Assembly (NCBI GenBank): GCA_016709005.1
Contig: JADJEU010000002.1
Location: forward strand, 1-64,000
Length of the DNA stretch: 64,000 nucleotides
Source of the DNA: Crocinitomicaceae bacterium
Lineage (GTDB): Bacteria; Bacteroidota; Bacteroidia; Flavobacteriales_D; Crocinitomicaceae
Direction of reading: 5' to 3'
The translations under genes and the position numbers were made by a program. Positions 8,319 to 17,424 of this stretch are shown here, in pieces. Each line of letters opens with the position of its first letter. Positions within the stretch are counted from its first letter, which is position 1. The notes under the pieces are model-generated. The model searched no databases. It was not told the origin of the DNA and worked only from the letters and a program-made list of their open reading frames with translations.

Positions 8319-9656
8319 CTACGCCTGACGCATCCACTTCAACAATTCTTTCCAGGTTGTTTTTTTACCGTACATCAAAATTCCTACGCGGTAAATTTTT
8401 CCGGCTAAATACGTCGTTACAATAAAACTGAAAGTCAAAATAACAAGCGACAAAATCAATTCCCAAATAGAAACACTGCCCGCTGCAATTCGCTGCAACA
8501 TAATAATCGGTGATGAAAGCGGAATCTGCGAAAGCCAGACTGCTGTTGTTCCATCGGGATTACCTTGAATCATAATAGAAACAATGTAGGTAAACATCAA
8601 CGGCATCATCACCGGTAACATCAATTGTTGTGTATCTGTTTCTGAATCTACTGCTGATCCAATCATGGCAAAAAGACTTCCGTACAATAAATATCCGCCA
8701 ATAAAATAAATCAGGAACATAGTGACCAGTAATGGCCAGTTCACAAAATTGAAAAACACCTCAGCCCATTCACTGCGCATGGTTGCTGTTTCCATTCCGG
8801 TGCTGATCTCACCAATCACTGCTGCCTGATCATTAATACCCTGCCAGTTTTCTGGCGTCATAATATCTTTAAATACAAAACTCTGCAAGCCAATCAGCAA
8901 AACAGAAATCAGTACTACCCAAATTAAAAACTGGGTCAAGCCAACCAAACCAACCGCAATGATTTTGCCCATCATTAATTCAAATGGTTTTACTGACGAC
9001 ACAATAATTTCAACAACACGACTCGTCTTTTCTTCAATGACGCCACGCATCACCTGTGCGGCATAAACCAAAATAAACATGAAGATGAAAACGGAAAATG
9101 CAAGTCCAATCATTTGTGCTTTATCGCGAATACTTTTTTCTTTGCTGTCATCAAAACTTTTCAGTACAAATTTCATGCGCTGACGAATCTTTCTGTATTC
9201 ATCAATAGACAAACCTTTGTCCATGGCAAAATATTCTTCCAGCCTTAATTCAATTTTATCATGGATATAATCTTTGGCTTCTGCACTTGGTTCTTCTCTA
9301 TAAATTCCCGTGATGGTTTTATTGGTGATGACGGTTGGATTCAAAGTGATAAGAACATCGTACTGCTGCATGTCTTGACGACTGGCAAACATGGCCGAAT
9401 CAACATAATCTTCATAAAAAAAGAAAGTTGCAGGCGGATTTTTTTCATCAGCGCCAACAAAAATTCGTCCGTCACATAGATTGCGCGGATCTGAAACCAA
9501 AACACTGACATGTTTTTTTTCTTCGATGCTCAACCACATGGCCAAGAACATCAAACCAACGATTAAAACCGGAACTAAAATCGTAAGTACAATAAACGCG
9601 GTCTTCTTGACACGTGAGCTATACTCTCTTGAAATAATCAAACCAATTTTACTCAC
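8319..9656 (-). CDS. ABC-2 type transporter permease (NatB-like)
   Basis: A 445-residue inner-membrane protein: an N-terminal helix (AFIVLTILVPVLIVGLMFL), a ~150-residue extracytoplasmic part, then a block of membrane helices with RGVIEEKTSRVVEIIVSSVK, the signature of ABC-2 permeases of the NatB/YhaP group. These usually export ions or small peptides and antibiotics. The frame opens at GTG 9674, but the GTG at 9656 is preferred because a strong AAAGGAGG Shine-Dalgarno sits five bases before it. That start overlaps the stop of the ATPase gene by eight bases, indicating translational coupling. Confidence 0.88.
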   Translation of the reverse strand: MSKIGLIISREYSSRVKKTAFIVLTILVPVLIVGLMFLAMWLSIEEKKHVSVLVSDPRNLCDGRIFVGADEKNPPATFFFYEDYVDSAMFASRQDMQQYDVLITLNPTVITNKTITGIYREEPSAEAKDYIHDKIELRLEEYFAMDKGLSIDEYRKIRQRMKFVLKSFDDSKEKSIRDKAQMIGLAFSVFIFMFILVYAAQVMRGVIEEKTSRVVEIIVSSVKPFELMMGKIIAVGLVGLTQFLIWVVLISVLLIGLQSFVFKDIMTPENWQGINDQAAVIGEISTGMETATMRSEWAEVFFNFVNWPLLVTMFLIYFIGGYLLYGSLFAMIGSAVDSETDTQQLMLPVMMPLMFTYIVSIMIQGNPDGTTAVWLSQIPLSSPIIMLQRIAAGSVSIWELILSLVILTFSFIVTTYLAGKIYRVGILMYGKKTTWKELLKWMRQA

Positions 9657-10584
9657 CTTGTCCTCCTTTCTCACCTTTTACCGCACGAATAAAAATATCA
9701 TTCATGGTTGGCATCACTTCATTCACAGATTGAATTTCTACTACTGGCATAACTGTTTGCAACAAATTATTCAGCGTATTTCCTTTCAATAATTTCACAT
9801 GTGCCACTGCATGTTCTTCATCCAACTGATAAGAATGCTCCAAAGCATAATCTGCCCACAAGGAGTTGGCAAATCCAAACATCATTCCTTTAAACTGAAC
9901 GGCATAGGTATGTGTTCTGTATTGTGCTTTGACGTCTTTCAGTGAACCGTTCAAAATCAATTTTGCTTTATCAATTAATGCAATTGAATCGCAAATTTCT
10001 TCTACACTGGTCATGTTGTGTGTAGACAGCATGATGGATGTTCCGTTGGCTTTTAATTGCAAAATTTCTTTGCGCAAGATATCTGTGTTGATTGGATCAA
10101 AACCTGAAAAGGGTTCATCCAGAATCAGTAATTTAGGTTCGTGCAAAACAGTGATGATGAATTGAATTTTTTGCGCCATCCCTTTTGAAAGTTCTTCAAC
10201 TTTCTTATCATACCAGGATGTAATTTCAAATCGCTCAAACCAATATTCCAGTCTTTTTTTAGCGTCTGCTTTTGAAAGACCTTTTAATCGTGCAAAATAG
10301 AGTGCTTGTTCACGCACTTTCATTTTTTTATACAAGCCTCTTTCTTCTGGCAGATACCCAATATGTGCAACATCATCTCGTCTGATTTCACGACCTTCCA
10401 AAAAAACTTTTCCTGAATCGGGTCCGGTAATTTGATTGATGATGCGGATTAAACTGGTTTTTCCAGCTCCGTTAGGCCCAAGCAAACCAAAAATTTCGCC
10501 TTTTTTTGTGGTGATAGAAATATCATCAAGGGCTCTGTGACCCGCGTATTGTTTGACAATATGTTCTACCCGAAGCATTTCCAT
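9649..10584 (-). CDS. ABC transporter ATP-binding protein (NatA-like)
   Basis: A 311-residue ABC ATPase with Walker A GPNGAGKTSL (about 35), Q-loop region IGYLPEERGLYKKM, signature LSKGMAQK, Walker B LLILDEPFSGFDP and switch histidine STHN. The C-terminal ~90 residues are the extension typical of NatA/YhaQ-type ATPases that pair with ABC-2 permeases. It lies directly upstream of and overlaps the permease gene, so the two form one exporter. Substrate unknown. Confidence 0.93.
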   Translation of the reverse strand: MEMLRVEHIVKQYAGHRALDDISITTKKGEIFGLLGPNGAGKTSLIRIINQITGPDSGKVFLEGREIRRDDVAHIGYLPEERGLYKKMKVREQALYFARLKGLSKADAKKRLEYWFERFEITSWYDKKVEELSKGMAQKIQFIITVLHEPKLLILDEPFSGFDPINTDILRKEILQLKANGTSIMLSTHNMTSVEEICDSIALIDKAKLILNGSLKDVKAQYRTHTYAVQFKGMMFGFANSLWADYALEHSYQLDEEHAVAHVKLLKGNTLNNLLQTVMPVVEIQSVNEVMPTMNDIFIRAVKGEKGGQGE

Positions 10585-10854
10585 TTATTCAAATTCAGAA
10601 ATTTAACTCGTAAAGTTAGCCGCATAGTGCCGCATTTTCCCATCGCTTTAAAGCAATTGTTCACAATCATTTTTTGATTTCGTAACAAATAACGCAAGCT
10701 GGTCTGTTGGTCACAGCCACTGTACAATATTGGCCAGATTCTTGAAAAACCAATTGCGGCCTCAACTTTTGATTTTCAACCAACTAAAACAAACCTTCAA
10801 TCGTCAGTCAATGCACAGTGGTTTTACTTTCTAAATTATTATTATCTTTCCCTC

Positions 10855-11367
10855 GTGATCATTCGAAAAGCTACCATATCTGACCGTGAAGGCATTGCAG
10901 AATTATACCGCACCGTTGCCGGCAATGTTATTGGTATATCCCGCAGGCCGCATGAAATCACGGATACTTACGTGTACGCCTTGCTCAATAAAAAACCATC
11001 TGACATTGTTTGTTTGGTGGGTACCAACGAAGACGGTGAAATTATTGGTGTGATTCATGGAATTAAAAACGGATTGGAAGTCTACAGTCATGTGCTGGCA
11101 GATCTTACAGTCATCGTTAAACCAGAAGAACAATCAAAAGGAATTGCGACTAAATTATCCATGGAATTCCTGCAGCATATTTATACCCAACGCGCAGACA
11201 TCATGCGTGTGGAAATGGAAGTTATTACCATTCTTAAATTAATTCAGGCTTTTGAATTTGCCGGCTTTGTAAAAGAAGGTGAAACCACCAACCGCATTAA
11301 AAATGTGGATGGTACTTTTTCTAACAGTGTCTTAATGGCCTGGTTCAATCCGAACTTCAAACCTTAA
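10855..11367 (+). CDS. GNAT-family N-acetyltransferase
   Basis: A 170-residue acetyltransferase starting at GTG (MIIRKATISDREGIAELYR, the typical GNAT beginning). The acetyl-CoA-binding loop is PEEQSKGIATKLSMEFL (about 94-110). Substrate unknown. The stop overlaps the ATG of the following membrane protein by one base, so they are expressed together. The ~270 bases upstream, towards the divergent ABC genes, hold no recognised element. Confidence 0.85.
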   Translation: MIIRKATISDREGIAELYRTVAGNVIGISRRPHEITDTYVYALLNKKPSDIVCLVGTNEDGEIIGVIHGIKNGLEVYSHVLADLTVIVKPEEQSKGIATKLSMEFLQHIYTQRADIMRVEMEVITILKLIQAFEFAGFVKEGETTNRIKNVDGTFSNSVLMAWFNPNFKP

Positions 11368-11837
11368 TGGCCGATCCCCGAATTATTATGGTGCTTGGAG
11401 CCTTGTTTGGCTTTTTTTATGCATTCAAAATCAAAGGTACCTACAGTCGTGTTATAACATGGGCAAGCATTGTTGCCATTGGTGTGATGCTGATCAGTAA
11501 AGTAGAAATTGCGATTGATGGCTATTATCTTTTTACGATTGTGCAGATTGGAATTATCATTTATACTTTTTCAGATGATACTTTTTCGCAACTTAAAAAA
11601 ACACTCTTAGTTGTAAGCGCTGCCGCTACGCTGCTTCCAATGATATTATTTTTAGGCCTCAACCCATTCTTTAACCTGGCGGCTTTGCTTTGTGGTTTGA
11701 TCCAACTCAGTATTTTCGTTTATGCGCTCATCAAAATTGTGAAAGAGTTGAAAGAAGAAATGGGGTTTTTGATCATGCTGGCGGCTTTTTCGCTGACTCA
11801 TTTTTTGGTTGGGATTTTGTTTTTTGCGGCTGGGTAA
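11367..11837 (+). CDS. Small integral membrane protein, unknown function
   Basis: 156 residues, almost entirely hydrophobic, with about five predicted membrane helices and a charged stretch KIVKELKEEM before the last one. No family recognised. Its ATG overlaps the stop of the GNAT gene, so the two are an operon; the acetyltransferase might modify something made or moved at the membrane, but that is speculation. Confidence 0.65.
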   Translation: MADPRIIMVLGALFGFFYAFKIKGTYSRVITWASIVAIGVMLISKVEIAIDGYYLFTIVQIGIIIYTFSDDTFSQLKKTLLVVSAAATLLPMILFLGLNPFFNLAALLCGLIQLSIFVYALIKIVKELKEEMGFLIMLAAFSLTHFLVGILFFAAG

Positions 11838-11895
11838 TCAGTTTAAATACGTTTGGCTGAAGAACCACTACTGATCAAATCTTTTATCGGAGTCT

Positions 11896-12024
11896 GTCAT
11901 CTCGATCCGTCAGCTGACGGAGAGGATCCCATCGATCTAACGTTAGATTATCATTAGAATACACCCAACAATTTAAGCATCATTCAGGAGATTTCTCTCT
12001 TCACTGCGTTGCGTTCGAAATGAC
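11896..12024. repeat. MITE-like element with GTCATYTCGA terminal inverted repeats
   Basis: The segment begins GTCATCTCGA (11896-11905) and ends TCGAAATGAC (12015-12024), inverted copies with one mismatch. Just inside the left end is a perfect 14-bp palindrome CCGTCAGCTGACGG (11907-11920). It contains no frame and lies between two convergent genes. Elements of this appearance recur between genes in many Bacteroidota genomes. Confidence 0.65.
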
Positions 12025-12055
12025 TCCTTCAAAAGGAAAATCTCCAAAGAAAAAA

Positions 12056-13189
12056 TTATTTCACCAACTGCCCCAACACAACCTTTTCTACTTTTTCAAG
12101 GGCGTAATCAATTTCAGCTTTGGTGGTGTAACGGCTGAATGAAAAACGTACGTTCGGACGATTGTTGTCAGCGTTGATGCCGCGCAGAACATGAGAACCA
12201 GTGCTGGCTCCAGAGGTGCAGGCGCTGCCGCCTGAACAAGCAACACCATCTAAATCCAATAAGAAAAGCATCATGGATTTATGTTCAAAATCTGGAAACT
12301 TTACATTCAAAACAGTGTACAAACTTTTTGCTGGTTCAATTTCACCATGAAACTCAACACCCGGAATTCTTTTTTTCAATTCATCAATCATGTATGATTT
12401 TAAACCTTGTACATAATTTTGATGTTCGGTGATATCGTGATTAGCCAACTCAAGTGCTTTGGCAATACCTGCAATGCCAATTAAATTTTCTGTTCCACCG
12501 CGCAAGCCGCGCTCTTGTGCACCGCCGTGAATGAGAGGTGTCATTTTCAGATTTTTATTGACATATAAAAATCCAATGCCTTTAGGTCCGTGAAATTTAT
12601 GGGCCGCTGCGGTAATAAAATCAATGTCTAATTCTTTCAGATTAATTGGGTAATGTCCCATCGTCTGAACAGTATCTGAATGAAACAGTGCGCCGTACTT
12701 TCTGCAGAGATTACTCACTGCTTTAATATCTAACAGCGTTCCAATTTCATTGTTGGCGTGCATTAAAGAGACCAATGTTTTTTCACCCGTTTTTAAAAGT
12801 TCTTCCAAATGGTTTAAATCTACAACACCGGTTGGTGAGAGTTTTACCTGTTCAAATTTTACTTTTTTATGCGCATCAATCGAATGCCCTACGGCGTGAT
12901 GTTCAATGGTAGATGAAATGATACGTGTAACACCAGCATCATTCACCGCGCAGGCAATGGCCATATTATCAGCTTCAGTTCCGCCTGAAGTAAAAATAAT
13001 TTCTTTGGGTTCAGCATGAATTAACTGCGCAATGCTGCGTCGTGCATGTTCAATGATCGCTTTTGATTCACGCCCAAACGAATGTTGTGACGATGGGTTT
13101 CCAAAGTTATTTTTCATCACATCAGCCATCACCTCAATAACTTCAGGAGCCATGGGTGTAGTTGCAGCATTGTCCAAATAAGCGCGCAT
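12056..13189 (-). CDS. Cysteine desulfurase (NifS/IscS family)
   Basis: A 377-residue PLP enzyme that takes sulfur from cysteine for Fe-S clusters and thionucleosides. It shows YLDNAATTPMAPEV at the N-terminus, the cofactor histidine in STIEHHAV, the Schiff-base lysine in AAHKFHGPKG and the persulfide cysteine in CSGGSACTSG. The short loop after this cysteine fits group-I IscS/NifS enzymes. The frame opens at a TTG (13195), but the ATG two codons later (MRAYLDN) is preferred. No iscU or iscA lies next to it. Confidence 0.93.
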   Translation of the reverse strand: MRAYLDNAATTPMAPEVIEVMADVMKNNFGNPSSQHSFGRESKAIIEHARRSIAQLIHAEPKEIIFTSGGTEADNMAIACAVNDAGVTRIISSTIEHHAVGHSIDAHKKVKFEQVKLSPTGVVDLNHLEELLKTGEKTLVSLMHANNEIGTLLDIKAVSNLCRKYGALFHSDTVQTMGHYPINLKELDIDFITAAAHKFHGPKGIGFLYVNKNLKMTPLIHGGAQERGLRGGTENLIGIAGIAKALELANHDITEHQNYVQGLKSYMIDELKKRIPGVEFHGEIEPAKSLYTVLNVKFPDFEHKSMMLFLLDLDGVACSGGSACTSGASTGSHVLRGINADNNRPNVRFSFSRYTTKAEIDYALEKVEKVVLGQLVK

Positions 13190-13391
13190 AATCAAAATTG
13201 TTGAACCGCAAATTTAAGGAAATATGGCTAATGTAAGGTGATGGACCGCCAATGGCTTTAGGGGGGTGAGAATCCAAGAGTTTGGGGAAGTTGTTAAGAG
13301 AATTCAGGTGCCACGAGAAAGGATGGACTTCGTCTAATTTCATTTCGCGCGCGAGCGACGGGATGATTTCATCGCTGGTATTAAAAACAAA

Positions 13392-14003
13392 TCAGTTTAC
13401 AAATTTATTTTTGCCAAGTAAATGCCCGATAGAAATTCCAAAATAGTGAAAGCGTCCATTCTTTTCTTGCGTTGAAAGAGAAATCATTGGTTTAGTAGAA
13501 TACTCTAGCCCTAAAACGAAGTTGTTGAAATTAAACTTAATTTCTTCAATAAAAGCATATTCGATCACCCAATCCGATCCCAAAATATCATCAGTACCCG
13601 CAACTATTCCACCACTCAACATAGGCTCTATTGAAAACTTTTCCTTAATTTGAAAATGGCAACCTATACCAACATGCAATGGTGTGAGAATAATCCCAGA
13701 TGCTTCGCCTCCGTAAATTCCAAGCCTTAACCATGTCAACCTTAAGATACCGGTGAACTTGCCTTTTCTCAAATACCAGTTGTTACCTCCTTTAATCTGA
13801 ATACCACCGCCAAAATCTGGTGAGTTTGAAATCATATTAACTCCTGGACTTAGATTGGTTATCACCTTTTTTCCAACGGGGTCATTTATTCCAATAAACG
13901 GAGTAAAATCAAAAAAGTACTTTTTTAGGATTGGATATTTTATTGTCTCTTGTGAAAAGGCATTTATTGATAGTAAAGAAAGAATGATAACTACCCTTGT
14001 CAT
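13392..14003 (-). CDS. Secreted hypothetical protein, probable outer-membrane barrel
   Basis: 203 residues starting with a signal peptide, MTRVVIILSLLSINAFSQE. A longer in-frame start at 14051 would bury the signal peptide, so ATG 14003 is chosen. The rest is rich in alternating aromatic/glycine strands (FDFTPFIGIND, WYLRKGKFTGILRLTW, FNNFVLGLEYSTK, YFGISIGHLLGK), as in small outer-membrane barrels. No family recognised. Confidence 0.6.
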   Translation of the reverse strand: MTRVVIILSLLSINAFSQETIKYPILKKYFFDFTPFIGINDPVGKKVITNLSPGVNMISNSPDFGGGIQIKGGNNWYLRKGKFTGILRLTWLRLGIYGGEASGIILTPLHVGIGCHFQIKEKFSIEPMLSGGIVAGTDDILGSDWVIEYAFIEEIKFNFNNFVLGLEYSTKPMISLSTQEKNGRFHYFGISIGHLLGKNKFVN

Positions 14004-14069
14004 AAAGCACTTTATTAACGGTATTGCTCGTTCATGTCCGAACAATTTCAATAAAACTAAATTAACAAC

Positions 14070-15110
14070 TTACCCCGGATACCAGGTAGTCCCCTTTTCA
14101 AAAAAGCGAAGATCGCGCAGCAATTTATTGAAGACGTGATATTGACCAACTACCAGGCCGCCGTTTTTTAAGAGAACCCACAAACGGTCCTGATCAAATT
14201 CAATTAACTCACCATCATACCCGTAACGAACTTCAAGCATGCGTTTTTTGTAAAGTTTGATTTTATTGGCTTCACCTGCTTTATTGGTTACTTCGATTGT
14301 ATAATACGGCGTTGCCATTTTTAATGAATCAACTTGCTTTTTGTTGAGCAAGGTATTGTGCGATTCGAAGTGAATTTTTTTATAATACAAAATATAGGCA
14401 CGAACTTTTGTAGTATCAAAATCGGCAACTGATTTAGTATTGTTGTAGAGTGAAAAATTGTTTTCAGAGTTTGCTACAATTTTGAAATTGTATTGGGATG
14501 AATCCGGAATTTGCACATCAATACTTTTTACATCCAAAGGCTCGTAATTGAAAATTCCGGTGCATTGAAACTCGAGTGGATTGGTGATGAAGCGACTTTG
14601 CAAACTGCCGTGTTCATTAGGCATGTGCATGATAAAAGGCTCAGGAGATTTTCCTTTTTCAGGATCTTTCAGCAACATATAAGTACCGTAATGATCTGCC
14701 GTTGCATTTCCAATATACCATGTTTTTGTAAGCACCCCTTTTTGATAAATTTCCATTTTACGGTGATGCGCTGTCAGATTTTTATTGACAGTTTCAATCG
14801 ATTCTTTTGGAACCAAACCTTTCACGGCAATGTGTTTGATCGTTTCAAGAATAGTCAGCACCAAATGTTGTTGTACACAATCACCTTTATCAGTGCTCCA
14901 GCCTTGTGGTGTGCGTATCAAATTAATTCCGGCACTGCCTTCTGTATCGGTCAAAATTAATTTGTCAATGGAGGCTGTGTCTTTCACTGCAAAATCAGAA
15001 AGCGCTTCTTCTGCCATTTTTGAATTGCCATCTTTTTTGCTCAGGGTATAAGCAAGATAAGCTAGACCAGCAACAAGAATCAGAATGAGGGGCGTTTTAA
15101 ATTTTTTCAT
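14070..15110 (-). CDS. DUF4340-like membrane-anchored protein
   Basis: 346 residues: one N-terminal membrane helix (LILILVAGLAYLAYTLSKK), then an extracytoplasmic domain with IDKLILTDTEGSAGINLIRT and WSTDKGDCVQQ. Later repeats of the same kind (PLDVKSIDVQIPDS) have the layout of DUF4340 domains, often found beside gliding/ABC-type GldG proteins. No such partner is visible here. It lies 66 bases upstream of the barrel-like gene on the same strand. Confidence 0.55.
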   Translation of the reverse strand: MKKFKTPLILILVAGLAYLAYTLSKKDGNSKMAEEALSDFAVKDTASIDKLILTDTEGSAGINLIRTPQGWSTDKGDCVQQHLVLTILETIKHIAVKGLVPKESIETVNKNLTAHHRKMEIYQKGVLTKTWYIGNATADHYGTYMLLKDPEKGKSPEPFIMHMPNEHGSLQSRFITNPLEFQCTGIFNYEPLDVKSIDVQIPDSSQYNFKIVANSENNFSLYNNTKSVADFDTTKVRAYILYYKKIHFESHNTLLNKKQVDSLKMATPYYTIEVTNKAGEANKIKLYKKRMLEVRYGYDGELIEFDQDRLWVLLKNGGLVVGQYHVFNKLLRDLRFFEKGTTWYPG

Positions 15111-15325
15111 AGCGGCGCAAAATTAAATCTATTGCGTGAATGTCAAAGATACAAAAGCTGTGTAAGTGATGAGATTGATATTTTGGAAATATTCTACTGG
15201 TCTGTTGAGATAGTGATACTTCAACGTAAACCAAGAAATGCGAGCTTGTTTGAAACTTCAGTGAATTCAAAAGATCACATCATGCAATTGGATGTGCGCG
15301 TTATCTTAACGATTTCCGTCATACT

Positions 15326-15535
15326 CTAACCTCTTCATTCTTTTGTCTTGATACAAAAGAATCAAAAAATCAAGGCCTACAAAACACTCTGGCGTCAATA
15401 CTCTCAAATTGTAAGTGCGGGCGGGTGATCTGCTCCGCTGCGCTGCGCAGCTTCCCGTCCTTACTAGAAATTTGCTTCGTCTTTCCTTGTCATGTTTTGA
15501 TGGCCAGGTTGCCAAACTTCAACGAATTTTACTTT
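15326..15535. repeat. Gene-free stretch with a dispersed TTCTTTTGT...ACAAAAGAA repeat
   Basis: The 500 bases between 15111 and 15613 contain no credible gene. At 15338-15361 there is a perfect inverted repeat, TTCTTTTGT-CTTGAT-ACAAAAGAA, followed by AATCAAAAAATCAAGGC and, about 70 bases on, CTCCGCTGCGCTGCGCAGC. This combination is a recurring non-coding module in Bacteroidota intergenic regions. Confidence 0.55.
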
Positions 15536-15561
15536 AATCAGACAGGCATTATGTAGGTATA

Positions 15562-15594
15562 AAAAAAACCGCCCCAGCAAAGCCAGGGCGGTTT
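15562..15594 (-). terminator. Rho-independent terminator of the Bax-inhibitor-1 gene
   Basis: Arms AAACCGCCC (15566-15574) and GGGCGGTTT (15586-15594) pair perfectly over nine bases with an 11-base loop. Read on the minus strand the hairpin is followed by a run of eight T, about 20 bases after the stop codon. Confidence 0.9.
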
Positions 15595-15613
15595 CAAATA
15601 ATATTTTTAGAAA

Positions 15614-16330
15614 TTAGCCGCGGTCACCTACAAAGCGCAGAATCGACATAAATAAGTTAATGAAAAGAATATACAAAGTCAATCCACCCATCAATTCTTG
15701 TTTCTTGCGCTCATCACCAGTCAATGCAGGATTTGCAGCGATCGATTTCATACGTTGCATTTCCCAGGCAGTTAAGCCGGTGAATACAAATAGTCCAAGG
15801 AATGAAATGACATAAGACATAGTTTCACTTTCCATGAAGAAGTTCACTAAGCCTGCGATAAACATTCCAATAAAAACCATGTACAAAAGCGATCCCATTT
15901 TGCTTAAATCAGTTTTAGTGAAATAACCGAGCAAAGCCATGGAACCAAAAGCACCGGCTGTTACAAAGAATGTCAAGGCAATAGAAGAGGACGTATAAAT
16001 CAAAAAGATGAAGCTCAAACTCAATCCAATTAGAACAGAATAAAGAATGAACATGAACATGATTCCGCCAAAGCCTACTTTGTTAATCATGGAATGAATT
16101 CCAATCACTACCAAAAGTGGTGAAAACATAATGAGGTATCCAAAAGCAGACAATCCGCTTTCAGTAAACATCATGGAAAAGAAACCGATAGACGTTGAAG
16201 CGTAATAGGCTATTCCGCCTGAAATGGCCAATGCAAAGAACATGTACTTATAAACATTTGCAAAAAACGTTCTGGACAAATCAGCTACTGACTTACCGCC
16301 GTCAATCACATCATAATTACTGTAACTCAT
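15614..16330 (-). CDS. Bax inhibitor-1 / YccA family membrane protein
   Basis: 238 residues with about seven membrane helices after a soluble start (YDVIDGGKSVADLSRTFFAN). The C-terminal motif SETMSYVISFLGLFVFTGLTAWEMQRMK carries the conserved region of BI-1/YccA (TMBIM) proteins, which in some bacteria act as proton-sensitive calcium leaks or modulate FtsH. Transcribed alone, with its own terminator. Confidence 0.88.
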   Translation of the reverse strand: MSYSNYDVIDGGKSVADLSRTFFANVYKYMFFALAISGGIAYYASTSIGFFSMMFTESGLSAFGYLIMFSPLLVVIGIHSMINKVGFGGIMFMFILYSVLIGLSLSFIFLIYTSSSIALTFFVTAGAFGSMALLGYFTKTDLSKMGSLLYMVFIGMFIAGLVNFFMESETMSYVISFLGLFVFTGLTAWEMQRMKSIAANPALTGDERKKQELMGGLTLYILFINLFMSILRFVGDRG

Positions 16331-16446
16331 AATTTTAAATTTTAAGAATCAAATTTACTAAAAATATAGTTTTATTTTTGTTAGAGGACGAGCAAAAGCA
16401 TTGCCAATCCTAAAAACCTGACAAACTGTCTTAAGAAACATACCAA

Positions 16447-17412
16447 ATGATTGTAGTAACAGGAGCAGCCGGCTTTATTTCATCGTGTCTTGTCAGCGCA
16501 TTAAACCGCGCAGGGCATAACGATGTCATTGTAGTCGATGATTTTTCCAGAGCAGATAAGAACTTAAATTTAGATCATAAAAAAATTCAGGAACGGGTTG
16601 AACGTACCGTCTTTTTTGATTGGGCTGAAAAAAACGCAAAACAAATCACCTTTGTATTTCACCTGGGCGCCCGCACCGATACCACCGAATTCAACAAAGC
16701 CATTTTTGACGAGCTCAACGTAAAGTACTCACAAGACATGTGGAACTTTTGCACAAAACATCAGATTCCGTTAGTGTATGCAAGCAGCGCAGCAACGTAC
16801 GGTTTGGGTGAGTTTGGGTATGAAGATTCGCATGAAGTGGTTTCTAAATTGAAGCCGTTGAATCCCTATGGAGATTCTAAGAATGAGTTTGATAAATGGT
16901 GTCTTCGACAAGCTCAGACACCTCCACTATGGGCTGGTTTAAAGTTTTTTAATGTCTACGGCCCCAATGAATATCACAAAAGCAGAATGGCATCTGTCAT
17001 TTTTCATGCGTACAATCAGATTGCTGAAAACGGAAGCATGAAATTGTTTCGTTCACACCGGCCTGATTATACAGATGGTGGTCAGCTGCGCGATTTTGTT
17101 TATGTCAAAGATGTGGTGAACGTTTGTTTGTTTATGATGAATCACAAACCGGAATCAGGCTTATACAATTTAGGTACAGGCAAAGCGCGTACGTTTAAAG
17201 ATTTAGCACTTGCCACATTCAGCGCATTAAGCAAAGAACCACAGATCAATTTTATAGATACACCGGCAGATATCCGCGATAAATACCAATACTTCACAGA
17301 AGCCAACATGTCCAAATTAATTCGCAACGGATACACTACTCCTTTTCATACACTTGAAGAAGGTGTGAAAGATTATGTTCAGAATTATCTGAACGGACAC
17401 CGCTATCTCTAA
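16447..17412 (+). CDS. hldD: ADP-L-glycero-D-manno-heptose 6-epimerase
   Basis: A 321-residue extended SDR epimerase that makes ADP-L-glycero-heptose for LPS core. Family features: VFHLGARTDTTE, the SS[AT]-Y-K triad as ASSAATYG and NPYGDSKNEFD, FFNVYGPNEYHKSRMAS and the substrate loop QLRDFVYVKDV. The N-terminal Rossmann motif reads TGAAGFISS where the family normally has GxxGFIGS: the third glycine is serine. The enzyme is otherwise complete. Alone with the next gene, 12 bases downstream. Confidence 0.9.
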   Translation: MIVVTGAAGFISSCLVSALNRAGHNDVIVVDDFSRADKNLNLDHKKIQERVERTVFFDWAEKNAKQITFVFHLGARTDTTEFNKAIFDELNVKYSQDMWNFCTKHQIPLVYASSAATYGLGEFGYEDSHEVVSKLKPLNPYGDSKNEFDKWCLRQAQTPPLWAGLKFFNVYGPNEYHKSRMASVIFHAYNQIAENGSMKLFRSHRPDYTDGGQLRDFVYVKDVVNVCLFMMNHKPESGLYNLGTGKARTFKDLALATFSALSKEPQINFIDTPADIRDKYQYFTEANMSKLIRNGYTTPFHTLEEGVKDYVQNYLNGHRYL

Positions 17413-17424
17413 AACCCACAACTC

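Noticed and set aside
14511..14960. A 149-residue frame opposite the DUF4340-like gene
   Set aside because: Antisense shadow of a coding region with biased composition.
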